Assembly (NCBI GenBank): GCA_039640495.1
Contig: CP046864.1
Coordinates: 1,488,001 to 1,552,000, forward strand
DNA length: 64,000 bases
Reading direction: 5' to 3'
Source of the DNA: Rhodobacteraceae bacterium IMCC1335
GTDB lineage: Bacteria; Pseudomonadota; Alphaproteobacteria; Rhodobacterales; Rhodobacteraceae
The translations under genes and the position numbers were made by a program. The notes under the pieces were generated by a model. It did not search any database and was not told the DNA's origin. It was given only the letters and a program-made list of their open reading frames with translations. Of this stretch, positions 28,777 to 38,600 are shown piece by piece; positions within the stretch are counted from its first letter, which is position 1; each line of letters begins with the position of its first letter.

Positions 28777-29249
28777 GCTACAGTTTTGTTGTCGACTGTG
28801 TCAGAAACCTAAAGTTCTATTCTAGCTGATCAGGCATACACCGCCCAAGAGTAATGCGTTTCATGTTTCTCCAGAGGGGAATTGAAGAGCATGATTTCAG
28901 CGCGATACTCTTTTTGGGTTAGATAGATCACTTATTTGGCACACACACGGCTAATAAACTGGTACTGAAATTGGAAAAAGCAGCGACTTAAATAATTATT
29001 ATTTATAATTTAATTAAAAGTGATGATGCACCCGCAGGGGGTTGGTTCCTTAATAAGGCCCGAAGCAGACCCCCGTCTCTAATGATATCAAGCGCTTAGC
29101 CACAAATGACCTGGTTTGTTTAGGACACATTTGGTGGCCTCTCTGGTGGCTTTGCGTCCGTCCCATATGCGACACACCTGATCCTCTGCGCAGCTTACTA
29201 AAAGGTCAGTGAATGGCACCGCTGTCACTTTGATTGCAAGCAAGTTTTT
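28777..29249. other. Intergenic, no supported gene
   Basis: Contains an AT-rich stretch (28970-29020) and a GC-rich segment with complementary arms AGGGGGT and ACCCCC around 29034-29075, which could fold into an imperfect hairpin. No tRNA or tmRNA end could be matched. This is the right side of the accessory island and a plausible old junction. Confidence 0.35.
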
Positions 29250-30578
29250 CTAATCAGAGGCCGAGATCTTCAAAACCGCGATTTCGACCAGATCTGCCAG
29301 TTCGGTGATATTGCTATCTTCCATAATAAAGGGGGGGGCAAGCAAAAGGTGATCGCCAAATTCGCCGTCCCTGGTACCGCGCATCGGATAACAAATCAGG
29401 CCATTTTGAAACGCATCTGTCTTCAGCTGCGCCGCAATGTTGCGTTTCGGATCAAAGGGCTTTTTCAGGCCTTTATCTTCGACGATTTCAAGGCCAATAA
29501 ACAATCCGCGCCCTCTGATATCGCCAATAAAAGGGTGCTGCGCGAAACGTGCGCGTAAGTCTGAAAATAAAAGCTCAGAGCTTCGTTGCACATTGACCAG
29601 AAGGTCGCGGTCTAAAATCGCGTTCAGCACGGCCAGGCCGGCTGCGCAGGCCATAGGATGCGCGTTATACGTATGTCCATGTTGAAACAATTTTGAACCC
29701 TGTTCCAGCACCGCATAGATGTTCTTGTGGCACAACATTGCCCCGATTGGCTGATAACCGGCCCCAAGGCCCTTCGCGATGCATAATATATCCGGGGTAA
29801 CCCCATCCGCTTCGCAGGCAAAAAGGTGACCCGTGCGCCCCATTCCACACATTACCTCGTCAAAAATCAGCAAAACACCATAGCGATCACAGATTTCGCG
29901 TATGAGTTTAAAATATCCTTCAACGGCTGGTACCGCGCCCATGGTTGCCCCCACAACCGGCTCGGCTATGAAGGCCATTACTGTGTCAGGGCCTAGGCGT
30001 AGGATCTCATCTTCCAATTCCTGTGCGGTGCGCTGGGCATATTGTGTAGGCGTTTCAGAGGGCCGCTTTTCAGCATATTCATAACAGGGAGCAATATGCG
30101 AGGCGGGCGCTAAGATTGGTTCGAATTGCGCGCGCCGCCATTGATTGCCCCCAGCGGCCAATGCACCCAAGGTATTGCCGTGATAACTTTGCCGTCTGGC
30201 TATTAAGTGCCGCCGCTGCGGCTGCCCATGTTCAACATGAAATTGCCGCGCCAGTTTGATCGCGGCTTCCACTGCTTCAGAGCCGCCCGAGACGAAATAG
30301 ACTTTCTCAAGGCCGGCTGGAGCATGCGCGCTAAGCAGGCTCGCAAGTTGTTCTGCGGCTGCGCTGGTGAAAAACCCCGTATGCGCAAAGGCCAATGTGT
30401 CCGCTTGTGTTTTCAGCGCGTTAATAATTTCGGGATCACCATGCCCAAGGCAGGATACCGCCGCCCCGCCGGATCCATCAAAATATTTCTTTCCATGTTC
30501 ATCATATAAATAACAGCCCTGCCCAGCAACAGCGATGGGGGGCGGACTGGCGATATTTCTCGGAAAGACATTACTCAT
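29250..30578 (-). CDS. Class III pyridoxal-phosphate aminotransferase (omega-aminotransferase family)
   Basis: A 442-residue class III aminotransferase. Marks are YDEHGKKYFDGSGGAAVSCLGH, VSGGSEAVEAAIKLAR, SYHGNTLGA, the acidic LLIFDEVMCGMGRTG and the Schiff-base lysine in CIAKGLGAGYQPIGA. It moves an amino group between an omega-amino acid or polyamine and an oxo acid in the cytosol. I choose ATG 30578 (GGAG six bases before) rather than upstream ATG 30620, which lacks a clear ribosome site. No partner gene suggests the substrate. Confidence 0.9.
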   Translation of the reverse strand: MSNVFPRNIASPPPIAVAGQGCYLYDEHGKKYFDGSGGAAVSCLGHGDPEIINALKTQADTLAFAHTGFFTSAAAEQLASLLSAHAPAGLEKVYFVSGGSEAVEAAIKLARQFHVEHGQPQRRHLIARRQSYHGNTLGALAAGGNQWRRAQFEPILAPASHIAPCYEYAEKRPSETPTQYAQRTAQELEDEILRLGPDTVMAFIAEPVVGATMGAVPAVEGYFKLIREICDRYGVLLIFDEVMCGMGRTGHLFACEADGVTPDILCIAKGLGAGYQPIGAMLCHKNIYAVLEQGSKLFQHGHTYNAHPMACAAGLAVLNAILDRDLLVNVQRSSELLFSDLRARFAQHPFIGDIRGRGLFIGLEIVEDKGLKKPFDPKRNIAAQLKTDAFQNGLICYPMRGTRDGEFGDHLLLAPPFIMEDSNITELADLVEIAVLKISASD

Positions 30579-30775
30579 AGAGGCTCCAGGCGCGCAGATG
30601 GGGTGAGATAAGCGTGTCATGCAGCGCTCTTTCTCAAACGGATGCAATTTAATTTAGGTCAGAAAAGGCCAGAATAACATAGGAGGTCAAGACTTATATA
30701 AATTAACAAAAGTTATTTATTAAAGGGGCTAAAGATTTGGTTTATATACATCAATTTATCTGCGCTTAGATATAA

Positions 30776-30889
30776 TGGATGGGCAGATAAGGCATCGCAT
30801 CGCTTCGCGCTTTGAGGAGCAATTTTTTCATAATCGGCGCGTCCGAGCCGGTTGCGGGTCTTACATAGATCATTTTCATTTTTCTATGT
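30776..30889 (-). pseudogene. N-terminal fragment of a GNAT acetyltransferase
   Basis: A 37-codon frame reads MKMIYVRPATGSDAP and LLLKARSDAMPYLPIHY, the usual beginning of GNAT proteins (IRPAT..DAP...AAMPWLP). It stops at TAA 30776 and the acetyl-CoA binding motif is absent. There is no ribosome site. Interpreted as a gene relic. Confidence 0.45.
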
Positions 30890-31214
30890 TTTGAATAAGA
30901 TCCAAACTGTTCTCTGCCGAGCGGTGGATTGCCGGACACCTTGCATGTCGGCTTATAAGGCAGCGCGTTTGCAGTTTAGGAAGTATCTTAGGCATCAATC
31001 TATTGCGCCATGTTGGTGATTGTCTGATGCTGGTAGAGCCTCTCGGAGACCGATGTCAAAGCTGACGTTTTTTATCGCGCTCACCAAGCAAATGGCGATC
31101 AGAGAATTTCCGCTGACTGTCTAGACCCCCTCATGCGCGTGGCATGCGACCTCCAATGCCAGAAACCTTATTAGAGCAACCCAAAATTACTCGCACCGAA
31201 ATTGGGGGCTAGAC
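30890..31214. other. Intergenic, probably decayed coding DNA
   Basis: No intact gene. Lies between the GNAT fragment and the fragments leading to the FGGY kinase remnant. Nothing in it could be assigned. Confidence 0.4.
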
Positions 31215-31343
31215 ATGTTGGATAAATACGCTGAAGCACGTGCAGCATATTACCGCAGCTTAAAGACGTTTGAGATATTTGGACGAGGGTGGCCGCGTCG
31301 CAATGATGAAGTGCTGGCGAAGGCCAAAGGTATGATTGAGTGA
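31215..31343 (+). CDS. Possible small gene or C-terminal fragment (42 codons)
   Basis: Frame reads MLDKYAEARAAYYRSLKTF, IFGRGWPRRNDEVLAKAKGMIE, then TGA. The composition is that of a real helical protein end, but there is no ribosome site and no recognised family. Given the neighbouring kinase remnant it may be the end of a decayed sugar-metabolism gene. Confidence 0.3.
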   Translation: MLDKYAEARAAYYRSLKTFEIFGRGWPRRNDEVLAKAKGMIE

Positions 31344-31466
31344 ACTGACGGGCGACAGGATCGGTAGGAAATCACCCGCTAGTATGATGGAGCCGGAACC
31401 ACTCGACTGCCTTAACAAATGGTGTGTCGGTATGTTGATTAGTCAAATTGGCAGCGATGCAGAAAC

Positions 31467-31567
31467 GCATAAAATGGTACCAGTAAAACGGTTATTGATG
31501 CATCTTGCATGTGTCGTTTCCGATACACTACCAGATCGATGCATCCATGCATAAAGTGGTACCGGTA
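31467..31567 (+). repeat. Pair of 19-base direct repeats, 82 bases apart
   Basis: GCATAAAATGGTACCAGTA at 31467-31485 and GCATAAAGTGGTACCGGTA at 31549-31567 differ at two positions. Both encode HKxVPV in the kinase frame, so the stretch between them looks like a tandem duplication or small insertion inside the decaying FGGY gene. Confidence 0.6.
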
Positions 31568-31821
31568 GCGGGAATCGTGGCTTAGAGCCAGAAGCAACCT
31601 GTTTAGGTGCCGGTTTGTTGGCGGCTGTGGGCGCGGGGATATTTCCATCTGTACAAGACGCGGTAGCGGCAATGTGTGGTGCGGGCGTTTCTTATCATCC
31701 GAATGAAACCGATCGCCTGAAATATGACCAAATCTATCATATTTACAAAGATATTTATCCCGCCTTGAAAGAACATTTTACGCGCTTATCCGACGTAACA
31801 TCTGAATTGGAACAAATATGA
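31549..31821 (+). pseudogene. C-terminal remnant of an FGGY carbohydrate kinase
   Basis: Two frames together encode KVVPVAGIV then EPEATCLGAGLLAAVGAGIFPSV and YDQIYHIYKDIYPALKEHF, the conserved end of xylulokinase/FGGY-type kinases (E.A.LGAA.LAAVGAG...Y...Y..LYPAL). A slip near 31580 separates the parts, and the N-terminal 400 residues with the ATP and sugar sites are missing. The stop overlaps the ATG of the following HAD gene, so the kinase and HAD phosphatase were once one operon for a sugar or polyol. Confidence 0.65.
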
Positions 31822-32741
31822 CTGCAATGACTGTGCAGCAAAAAACAATAACCTTTCATGCAGCCTTTGATCGATATGAGGCTATCCGCGATAGATTACC
31901 CTCAGTCGTGGTGCAACAAGCCTCCAGACAGGCAACATGTTTGGATGAGATGGTTGATTACTATGAGGGGTTTTTACTCGATTCATTCGGTGTGCTTAAT
32001 GTTGGCAACAGTGCGATCGAAGGCGCGGCGCGGGTTCTGGAGGATTTGCGTTTGCGGCATATCCCATTTCGGATTTTAACGAATGCGGCAAGTTATACTT
32101 CTCAGGACGCCTTTCATAAGTATAAGCATCTTGGTCTAGATATTCGCCGCGATGAAATTATATCCAGCCGTGATACGTTATTCGCCAATTTATCCGAATA
32201 TTCGCAGATTTCCCAATGGGCGGCGATTGCGACGCCCCAAGATGAATTTCAAGATACAAAACAGGATGTAAGCAACCTCTTTGAGGTTTCAGGCTCTTGG
32301 GATGATGTTCCAGCGTTTTTGTTTTTGACTGCCGAAAACTGGACGCAAGCCCATCAAGATAGGTTGATCGAAAGCTTGCTGCGCCACCCTCGACCCGTGA
32401 TTGTTGGTAACCCTGATTTGGTTGCGCCGCGCGAAAATGGACTGACGATTGAACCGGGTTTTTGGGCCCACGATCTGAGGGATAAAACCCAAGCCGACGT
32501 CGTGTTTTTCGGAAAACCCTATCATCATGCGTTTGACATCGCGCTTAATGCGTGGGGGGCAGGGCATTATGCCATGGTTGGGGATACGTTGCATACAGAT
32601 ATCCTTGGCGGTCAGGCTGTTGGATTGGATACCATTTGTCTGACGCAACACGGGCTGTTTCGAAATAAACCTCTAGCTCCATTTATCGCAAGATCGGGGA
32701 TTATGCCCATTTGGACCATGCCAGCGCTAGCAAAGCTATAG
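31818..32741 (+). CDS. HAD-superfamily IIA (NagD-like) hydrolase
   Basis: A 307-residue HAD phosphatase with class IIA cap. Motif I is LLDSFGVLNVG (catalytic Asp in a D-S-F-G-V form), motif II ILTNAAS, the lysine in VFFGKPYHHAF and motif IV MVGDTLHTDILGG. A leader of about 55 residues precedes motif I. The first Asp-x-Asp is changed to Asp-x-Phe, as in several NagD relatives lacking the second aspartate, which may lower phosphatase activity. It overlaps the FGGY remnant by four bases and is followed by a second lpd gene 15 bases on. Confidence 0.8.
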   Translation: MTAMTVQQKTITFHAAFDRYEAIRDRLPSVVVQQASRQATCLDEMVDYYEGFLLDSFGVLNVGNSAIEGAARVLEDLRLRHIPFRILTNAASYTSQDAFHKYKHLGLDIRRDEIISSRDTLFANLSEYSQISQWAAIATPQDEFQDTKQDVSNLFEVSGSWDDVPAFLFLTAENWTQAHQDRLIESLLRHPRPVIVGNPDLVAPRENGLTIEPGFWAHDLRDKTQADVVFFGKPYHHAFDIALNAWGAGHYAMVGDTLHTDILGGQAVGLDTICLTQHGLFRNKPLAPFIARSGIMPIWTMPALAKL

Positions 32742-32755
32742 TAAAAGGAAAGAAC

Positions 32756-34150
32756 ATGACGGAATATGATATGATCGTCATAGGGGCCGGCCCCGGTGGA
32801 TATTCGTGTGCAATCAAGGCGGCACAGCTTGGGTTAAAAACAGCAATTATCGAAGGACGTGCTCGTTTGGGCGGGACCTGTCTAAATGTTGGCTGCATTC
32901 CCTCCAAGGCATTGTTGCACGCAACACATATGTATGTCGAGATGAATAAAAACTTTGCCTCGATCGGCATCGATGTGCGTGACAGTGCAATCAACTGGCC
33001 CGCAATGAAAGCGCACAAAAATTCTGTCATCGATCAGAATACAAAGGGCTTGGAATATTTGTTCAAAGCGAATGGCGTGACTTGGATTAAAGGATGGGCG
33101 GAATTCATATCACCAAATGAGGTTCGCGTATCCGAAGCTGTCTATAGTGCAAAAAATTATGTTATTGCAACGGGATCGCAGCCGCAGATTCTGTCTGGCG
33201 TCTTGATCGATGAAACACGCATTGTGTCATCAACCGGGGCGCTAGATTTTGACCAAATCCCAAAGAGTTTGGTTGTTATCGGGGCAGGCGTTATCGGTCT
33301 AGAGCTGGGCAGCGTGTATGCGCGGCTTGGATGTGATGTTACAGTTTTAGAATACGCTGATGAAATATTGCCGGAGCTCGATCAAGATATGCGAAAAGCA
33401 TATGTAAAATTGCTGAAAAAGCAGGGGCTGAAATTTATTCTCAGCGCGGCGGTCAAACAATCCCAGGTGGACGTGGATTGTATTACGGTGACCTACAATG
33501 ATCGCTCTAAAAATGAAATTTCGAAAATTCATAGCGAAAAGGTTCTGGTTGCAACAGGTCGGCGCGCCAACACGCGTGGGTTAGCATTGGAAAAAGCGGG
33601 CATTTCTCTGGCTAAGAGCGGTATAATTCCAGTTGATGCTCAGTGCCGAACCGCCGTGTCACATATTTACGCTATAGGTGATGTTATCGCGGGACCAATG
33701 TTGGCACATAAGGCTGAAGACGAAGCCATCATGGTGGCAGAGCAAATTGTGGGATCCGAGCCTCATTCGATCAATTATCATTCAATTCCTGGTGTTATTT
33801 ACACACATCCAGAACTGGCAACCGTTGGCTATGGTGAGGCCCGCGCCAAATTGGCAGGTGTGGCCACAAGATCTGGCGTTTTTCCATTTGCTGCCAATGG
33901 ACGCGCCAAGGCGGCAAACTGTGCGGATGGTTTTGTAAAAATTATCACCGATAGTGAAACGGGGAAAATTTTGGGTGGGCAAATTCTTGGTCCGTCTGCT
34001 GGTGATATGATCCATGAGATTTGCGTAGCAATGGAATTAAACGCCAGTGCTGCTGATTTGGCGGCTGTATCACATGCCCATCCTACCTATAGCGAGGCAG
34101 TGCGCGAAGCGGCGATGGCCTGCCACGGTAAAGCAATTCACTTTATTTAG
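32756..34150 (+). CDS. Dihydrolipoyl dehydrogenase (second copy)
   Basis: A 464-residue lipoamide dehydrogenase with VIGAGPGGYSCAI, the redox pair in GGTCLNVGCIPSKA, NAD site VIGAGVIGLELGS, IYAIGDVIAGPMLAHKA and catalytic HAHPTYSE. The NVGC/PSKALLH form is that of Lpd linked to 2-oxoglutarate or other complexes, and it differs clearly from the copy at 17816. ATG 32756 follows AAAGGAAAG. The position behind the HAD gene and kinase relic is unusual; it may serve a lost or distant dehydrogenase complex. Confidence 0.93.
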   Translation: MTEYDMIVIGAGPGGYSCAIKAAQLGLKTAIIEGRARLGGTCLNVGCIPSKALLHATHMYVEMNKNFASIGIDVRDSAINWPAMKAHKNSVIDQNTKGLEYLFKANGVTWIKGWAEFISPNEVRVSEAVYSAKNYVIATGSQPQILSGVLIDETRIVSSTGALDFDQIPKSLVVIGAGVIGLELGSVYARLGCDVTVLEYADEILPELDQDMRKAYVKLLKKQGLKFILSAAVKQSQVDVDCITVTYNDRSKNEISKIHSEKVLVATGRRANTRGLALEKAGISLAKSGIIPVDAQCRTAVSHIYAIGDVIAGPMLAHKAEDEAIMVAEQIVGSEPHSINYHSIPGVIYTHPELATVGYGEARAKLAGVATRSGVFPFAANGRAKAANCADGFVKIITDSETGKILGGQILGPSAGDMIHEICVAMELNASAADLAAVSHAHPTYSEAVREAAMACHGKAIHFI

Positions 34151-34341
34151 GATTAGTCTTGTGGAATTGATATCGCTACGACAACTTTGTGATCATGTAA
34201 AACACATGACTTTGCATTTTCTGCATGCAATATCAGTAATCTTGAATAGCTAAAGGTTGTAATGGCGGCCGCAGTTGCTGCGGATAGTCATTCAATCATT
34301 CGACCCCTCTTCAGATACTGTCTTTGGATCACAGTAACAAA

Positions 34342-34782
34342 TCAATTTGAATTCGCTATTTGTTTTCTCAAACGCACGATTTGATCGGCGGTCGCTGCGG
34401 CCTCGGCCCCTTTTTTCACGAAATGGTCTTCAAACTGTTTTGTGTGAAACTCGGTCTCTTGGAAATTATGGGGGGTGAGCGAAACGGACAGCACAGGCAC
34501 ACCTGTTTCTAAACCGACGTTCATTAGTGCCTCAACCACGGTTTGGGCCACGAAATCATGGCGATAAATCCCGCCATCCACAACAAAGGCTGCACAAACC
34601 ACGGCATCATATTTGCCTGTTTTTGCCAATTCTTTCGCGATGAGGGGCATTTCAAATGCGCCTGGAACCTCGAAATTGGCGACATCCGCATCGGGCAGGG
34701 CGGCACGAAACCCATCCAGCGATTTTGAAACAATGTTGGAATGCCATTTTGCTTGGACATAGGCGATTTGGGTGCGCATCAT
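34342..34782 (-). CDS. ribH: 6,7-dimethyl-8-ribityllumazine synthase, RibH2-type
   Basis: A 146-residue lumazine synthase making the direct precursor of riboflavin. Family parts are QAKWHSNIV, FEVPGAFEMPLIAK, VVDGGIYRHDFVA (with the catalytic His) and PVLSVSLTPHNF. The VDGGIYRHDFVA and TPHxF signatures are those of the RibH2 branch of Brucella and Mesorhizobium rather than the classical RibH, which has GAVIRGxTxHF. GGAG precedes ATG 34782. Its leader carries an FMN riboswitch, so expression falls when FMN is plentiful. No other rib gene is adjacent. Confidence 0.92.
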   Translation of the reverse strand: MMRTQIAYVQAKWHSNIVSKSLDGFRAALPDADVANFEVPGAFEMPLIAKELAKTGKYDAVVCAAFVVDGGIYRHDFVAQTVVEALMNVGLETGVPVLSVSLTPHNFQETEFHTKQFEDHFVKKGAEAAATADQIVRLRKQIANSN

Positions 34783-34859
34783 GAAATCTCCTTATTCACG
34801 CGTACTTCACCCAAGGCGATCACACGACAGCACACCGATCACGATCGGTACATTGCGTC

Positions 34860-34986
34860 TTCTCTTTCATCCGGACTGTAACCGTCGGCCCAGGAATTGC
34901 ACCTGATCTGCTGACCTCATCGCTGAACGCTCGCGGGCTTGGGTTTCCCCTTACCGCCGGTGGGGAATTTCGCCCCGCCCTGAGAA
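34860..34986 (-). promoter_or_regulatory. FMN riboswitch (RFN element) upstream of ribH
   Basis: On the minus strand the leader shows the conserved RFN pieces in order: CTCAGGGCGGGGCGAAATTC, CCCCACCGGCGGTAA, AGCCCGCGAGCG, TCAGCAGATCAGGTG, CGACGGTTACAGTCCGGATG and closing GAAAGAGAA that pairs with the first TTCTC. It ends about 78 bases before the ribH ATG. In alphaproteobacteria this element usually controls translation initiation. Confidence 0.95.
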
Positions 34987-35114
34987 TTATTGAGTGATAT
35001 CAGATCACTGTGTAAGGTCAAGCGGGATTGTTTTGATCACAAAAATGATTGCCATGGAGGCTTTGGGTAGGCTTAGTAAGTGCATTAGGATTCATGCATG
35101 AACGGGACAAAAAA

Positions 35115-35288
35115 ATGAACGATAAACCACAAGACGCAGAGGCACGGCGCAAGGTAAAGCCCGTCATTTGCTATCTAAACGAAACCCTGCCTGTTCCTGA
35201 TTTGAACAGATATCGTGCGGCGCGACAGGGGGCAGAGAAGGTGGATGAAATGTTTGCAGTAGTGATTTTTACGGCAAGATTCGTCTGA
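35115..35288 (+). CDS. Doubtful small ORF (57 residues)
   Basis: Reads MNDKPQDAEARRKVKPVI, CYLNETLPVPDLNRYRAARQ and ends at 35288. Composition is protein-like and the ATG follows GGGACAAAA, a weak ribosome site. It could be the start of a truncated gene between the riboswitch and tRNA-Gly. Not recognised. Confidence 0.3.
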   Translation: MNDKPQDAEARRKVKPVICYLNETLPVPDLNRYRAARQGAEKVDEMFAVVIFTARFV

Positions 35289-35379
35289 CTTAGTGAAATA
35301 AAGTGTATCCAAAGGTGTACCCGAAAAACATCGTCTTCGAATTAAATAACTGACATCTATCAAATAAAATGCGTTAATT

Positions 35380-35454
35380 TGGAGCGGGCGATGAGATTCG
35401 AACTCACGACATTTACCTTGGCAAGGTAACGCTCTACCCCTGAGCTACGCCCGC
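35380..35454 (-). tRNA. tRNA-Gly (anticodon GCC)
   Basis: Minus-strand sequence begins GCGGGCGTAGCTCAGGGGT, has anticodon GCC at 35422-35420 within CTTGCCAAG, T-loop GTTCGAATC and acceptor CGCCCGCT with encoded CCA at 35382-35380. All four arms close. It is a single gene, with no sign of an integrated element at its 3' end. Confidence 0.97.
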
Positions 35455-35609
35455 ATCCGATGGGTAGCCGGGTGATATAAACAACTTGACCCGCCCGCAA
35501 GGGGTAAAATGCACTCTGTCGTGATTTTTTCTTCCAGATACGGGGCAAGCCGAGATGTCCCGCCGCCACGTGTAAACTGGACGTTTTCATCCCAGGCCCC
35601 CTAAGCTGT

Positions 35610-38600
35610 CTAATCTGATTGAAATTCTATCAGCAAATCCTTGGCATCAATTTGACCGCCAGCTTGCACATGTACTGCGCTGATCACTGCATCACGCTCG
35701 GCGTGTATGCCTGTTTCCATTTTCATCGCTTCCAAAGTCAAAAGCAGATCACCGGTTTTAACGAGTTGCCCTGCGCTGACCGCCAGCGAAGCTACAACGC
35801 CCGGCATAGGCGCTCCAATATGGTTTGCATTGCCTTGCTCTGCTTTTGGGCGAGACATCGCTTGTGATGTGATCAAGCGGTTGGGAACACGGATCACCCG
35901 CGGCTGGCCATTCAGTTCAAAGAAAACCTTTACTTCGCCTTTATCATCGGTTTCTCCGATGGCTTGTAATCGAATTTCTAGAATTTTTCCGGGATCAATT
36001 TCCGCTGTTATTTCCTCGCCAGGTTGCATGCCATAAAAGAATGTATTGGTGGGCAAAGCGCGCACGGGGCCGTAGGTTTTATGCCGAGCCATATAATCAA
36101 GGAACACTTTTGGGTACATCAAATACCCATTTAAATCTTCGTTATCAACCTCGCGCCCGTCCAGCGCCGCGCTCAGTGCAAGGCGTTCTGCGGCCAAGTC
36201 CACGGGGGGTAAAACGGCCCCGGGGCGCGTGGTCATCGGGGCCTCGCCTTTTAGGACTTTGTTAACAAGCGCTTCGGGGAAGCCGCCCGGAGGCTGGCCT
36301 AAATTGCCGCGTAGCATGTCGACAACGCTGTCTGGAAAGGCCAGATCAAGATTGGGATCTTCCACGTTGCTGCGCGTTAAACCTTGGCTGACCATCATCA
36401 AGGCCATATCGCCTACGACTTTAGAGGACGGGGTGACTTTAACAATATCTCCGAACATTTGGTTTACATCGGCATATGTATTAGCCACCGCGGGCCATTT
36501 TTCTTCAAGTCCGAGCGAGCGTGCCTGCGCTTTCAAATTGGTAAATTGCCCCCCGGGCATTTCATGCAAATACACCTCGGAAGCAGGCGCTGCCAGCCCG
36601 CTTTCAAACGCTGCATATTGGGCACGTACATGATCCCAATAATCACTTAACGAGCGGATCGCAGCGATATCTAAATGAGTGTCCCGTTCGGTATGGCGCA
36701 GCGCTTCGACGATTGATCCAAGGCAGGGTTGCGAAGTGCCCCCAGAAAACGCATCCATCGCGGCGTCAACCGCGTCAACACCGGCTTCTGCTGCAGCTAA
36801 TAAAGTGGCGCCGGCCAAACCTGATGTATCATGCGTGTGGAAATGTATGGGCAAGCCAACTTCGGCTTTGAGAGCGGTGATTAGCTGGCGTGCAGCTGCC
36901 GGTTTGAGCAACCCGGCCATATCTTTCAGGCCCAGTATATGAGCGCCCGCATCGCGCAGCTCTTTGCCCATGGAAACGTAATATTTTATGTCATATTTTG
37001 CTCTGTTCGGGTTCAAAATATCACCCGTATAACAAATGCTTGCTTCGCATATTTTTCCAGAGTCTATTACGCCTTCCATCGCAACGCGCATATTTTCAAC
37101 CCAGTTCAGACTGTCAAAAATACGAAAAACATCAATGCCTTTGGCGGCTTCTTGAATAAAGCTTTGCACCACATTATCGGGATAATTCGTATAGCCCACA
37201 CCGTTGCTGGCCCGCAGCAACATTTGGGTCATTAGGTTTGGCATCGCGGCCCGAAGGTCGCGCAACCTTTGCCAAGGGCATTCTTGCAAAAACCGATAAG
37301 CAACATCGAATGTGGCGCCCCCCCAGCATTCGACGCTGAACAAATTTGGCAGCGTGCTGGCATAGGCCGGCGCGGCTTTGATCATATCGATCGAACGCAT
37401 TCTGGTCGCCAGAAGCGATTGATGCCCATCGCGCATCGTTGTGTCAGTAAGCAGCAAAGCCTTTTGATCCAACAACCAATCCGCAACGGCTTTTGGGCCT
37501 TTTTCTTCCAGTAGGTTGCGCGTACCGGGCTGCACGATTTCTGCAGTTCTTGGGGGCTTTGGCGGTTTAATATGGGCTGCAGGGCGCGGCCTATCGGTTG
37601 TTTCAGGATGTCCGTTGACGCTGATATCGGCGATATAAGTGAGTACCCGCGTGCCTCTGTCGCGGCGGCTTTTGAAATCGAACAGGTCTGTCGTTTCATC
37701 GATGAATTTTGTGGTATATTCATTGCTCAAAAATGTTGGGTGTTTGAGCAGGTTTTCGACAAAGGCAATATTGGTGCTCACACCACGAATTCTAAATTCG
37801 CGCAGCGCTCTATCCATACGCGCGATTGCCTTTTGGGGTGTGGGGGCCCAGGCTGTGACCTTCACCAAGAGCGAGTCATAATAGCGCGTGATGACGCCGC
37901 CCGCATAGGCAGTGCCGCCGTCAAGGCGAATGCCCATGCCGGTGGCGCTGCGAAAGGCGGTTAAACGCCCATAATCGGGAATAAAATTATTTTGTGGGTC
38001 TTCAGTGGTGATTCGCGTCTGAAGCGCGTGACCGTTCAATCTAATCTCAGCTTGCGATGGCTTTCCCGTCGCTTCGGCAAGCGTTTTGCCCTCGGCAATC
38101 AAAATTTGTGCTTGGACGATATCAATACCGGTGACCTCTTCGGTCACAGTATGCTCAACCTGTACGCGGGGATTTACCTCGATAAAGTAAAACTTACCGC
38201 TATCCATATCCATCAAAAATTCAACTGTACCTGCACATTCATAATTCACATGCGCACAAATACGCCGCCCCAATTCACAGAGCTCTGCGCGCTGCGCCTC
38301 GTTTAGATAGGGGGCCGGTGCCCGTTCAACGACTTTTTGGTTGCGTCGCTGGACAGAGCAATCGCGCTCCCAGAGGTGATAGATCGCACCTTGCTTATCG
38401 CCCAGAATTTGCACCTCAACATGCCGGGCGCGAAGAATCATCTTCTCTAAATAGCCCTCACCATTGCCAAAGGCGGCTTCTGCTTCGCGGCGCCCCTCCA
38501 ACACTTTTTCTTCCAACTCGCCTGGATGGGTGATCGGGCGCATGCCACGCCCGCCGCCGCCCCAAGAGGCTTTTAACATCAATGGATAGCCAACATCTTC

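Noticed and set aside
29030..29200. Possible tmRNA or tRNA 3' end with AGGGGGT/ACCCCC arms
   Set aside because: Could not build a T-arm with the conserved TTCGA core or a CCA end; no tag-reading frame seen.
35360..35590. 76-codon minus-strand ORF
   Set aside because: Runs through tRNA-Gly and is the usual open frame across a tRNA gene.
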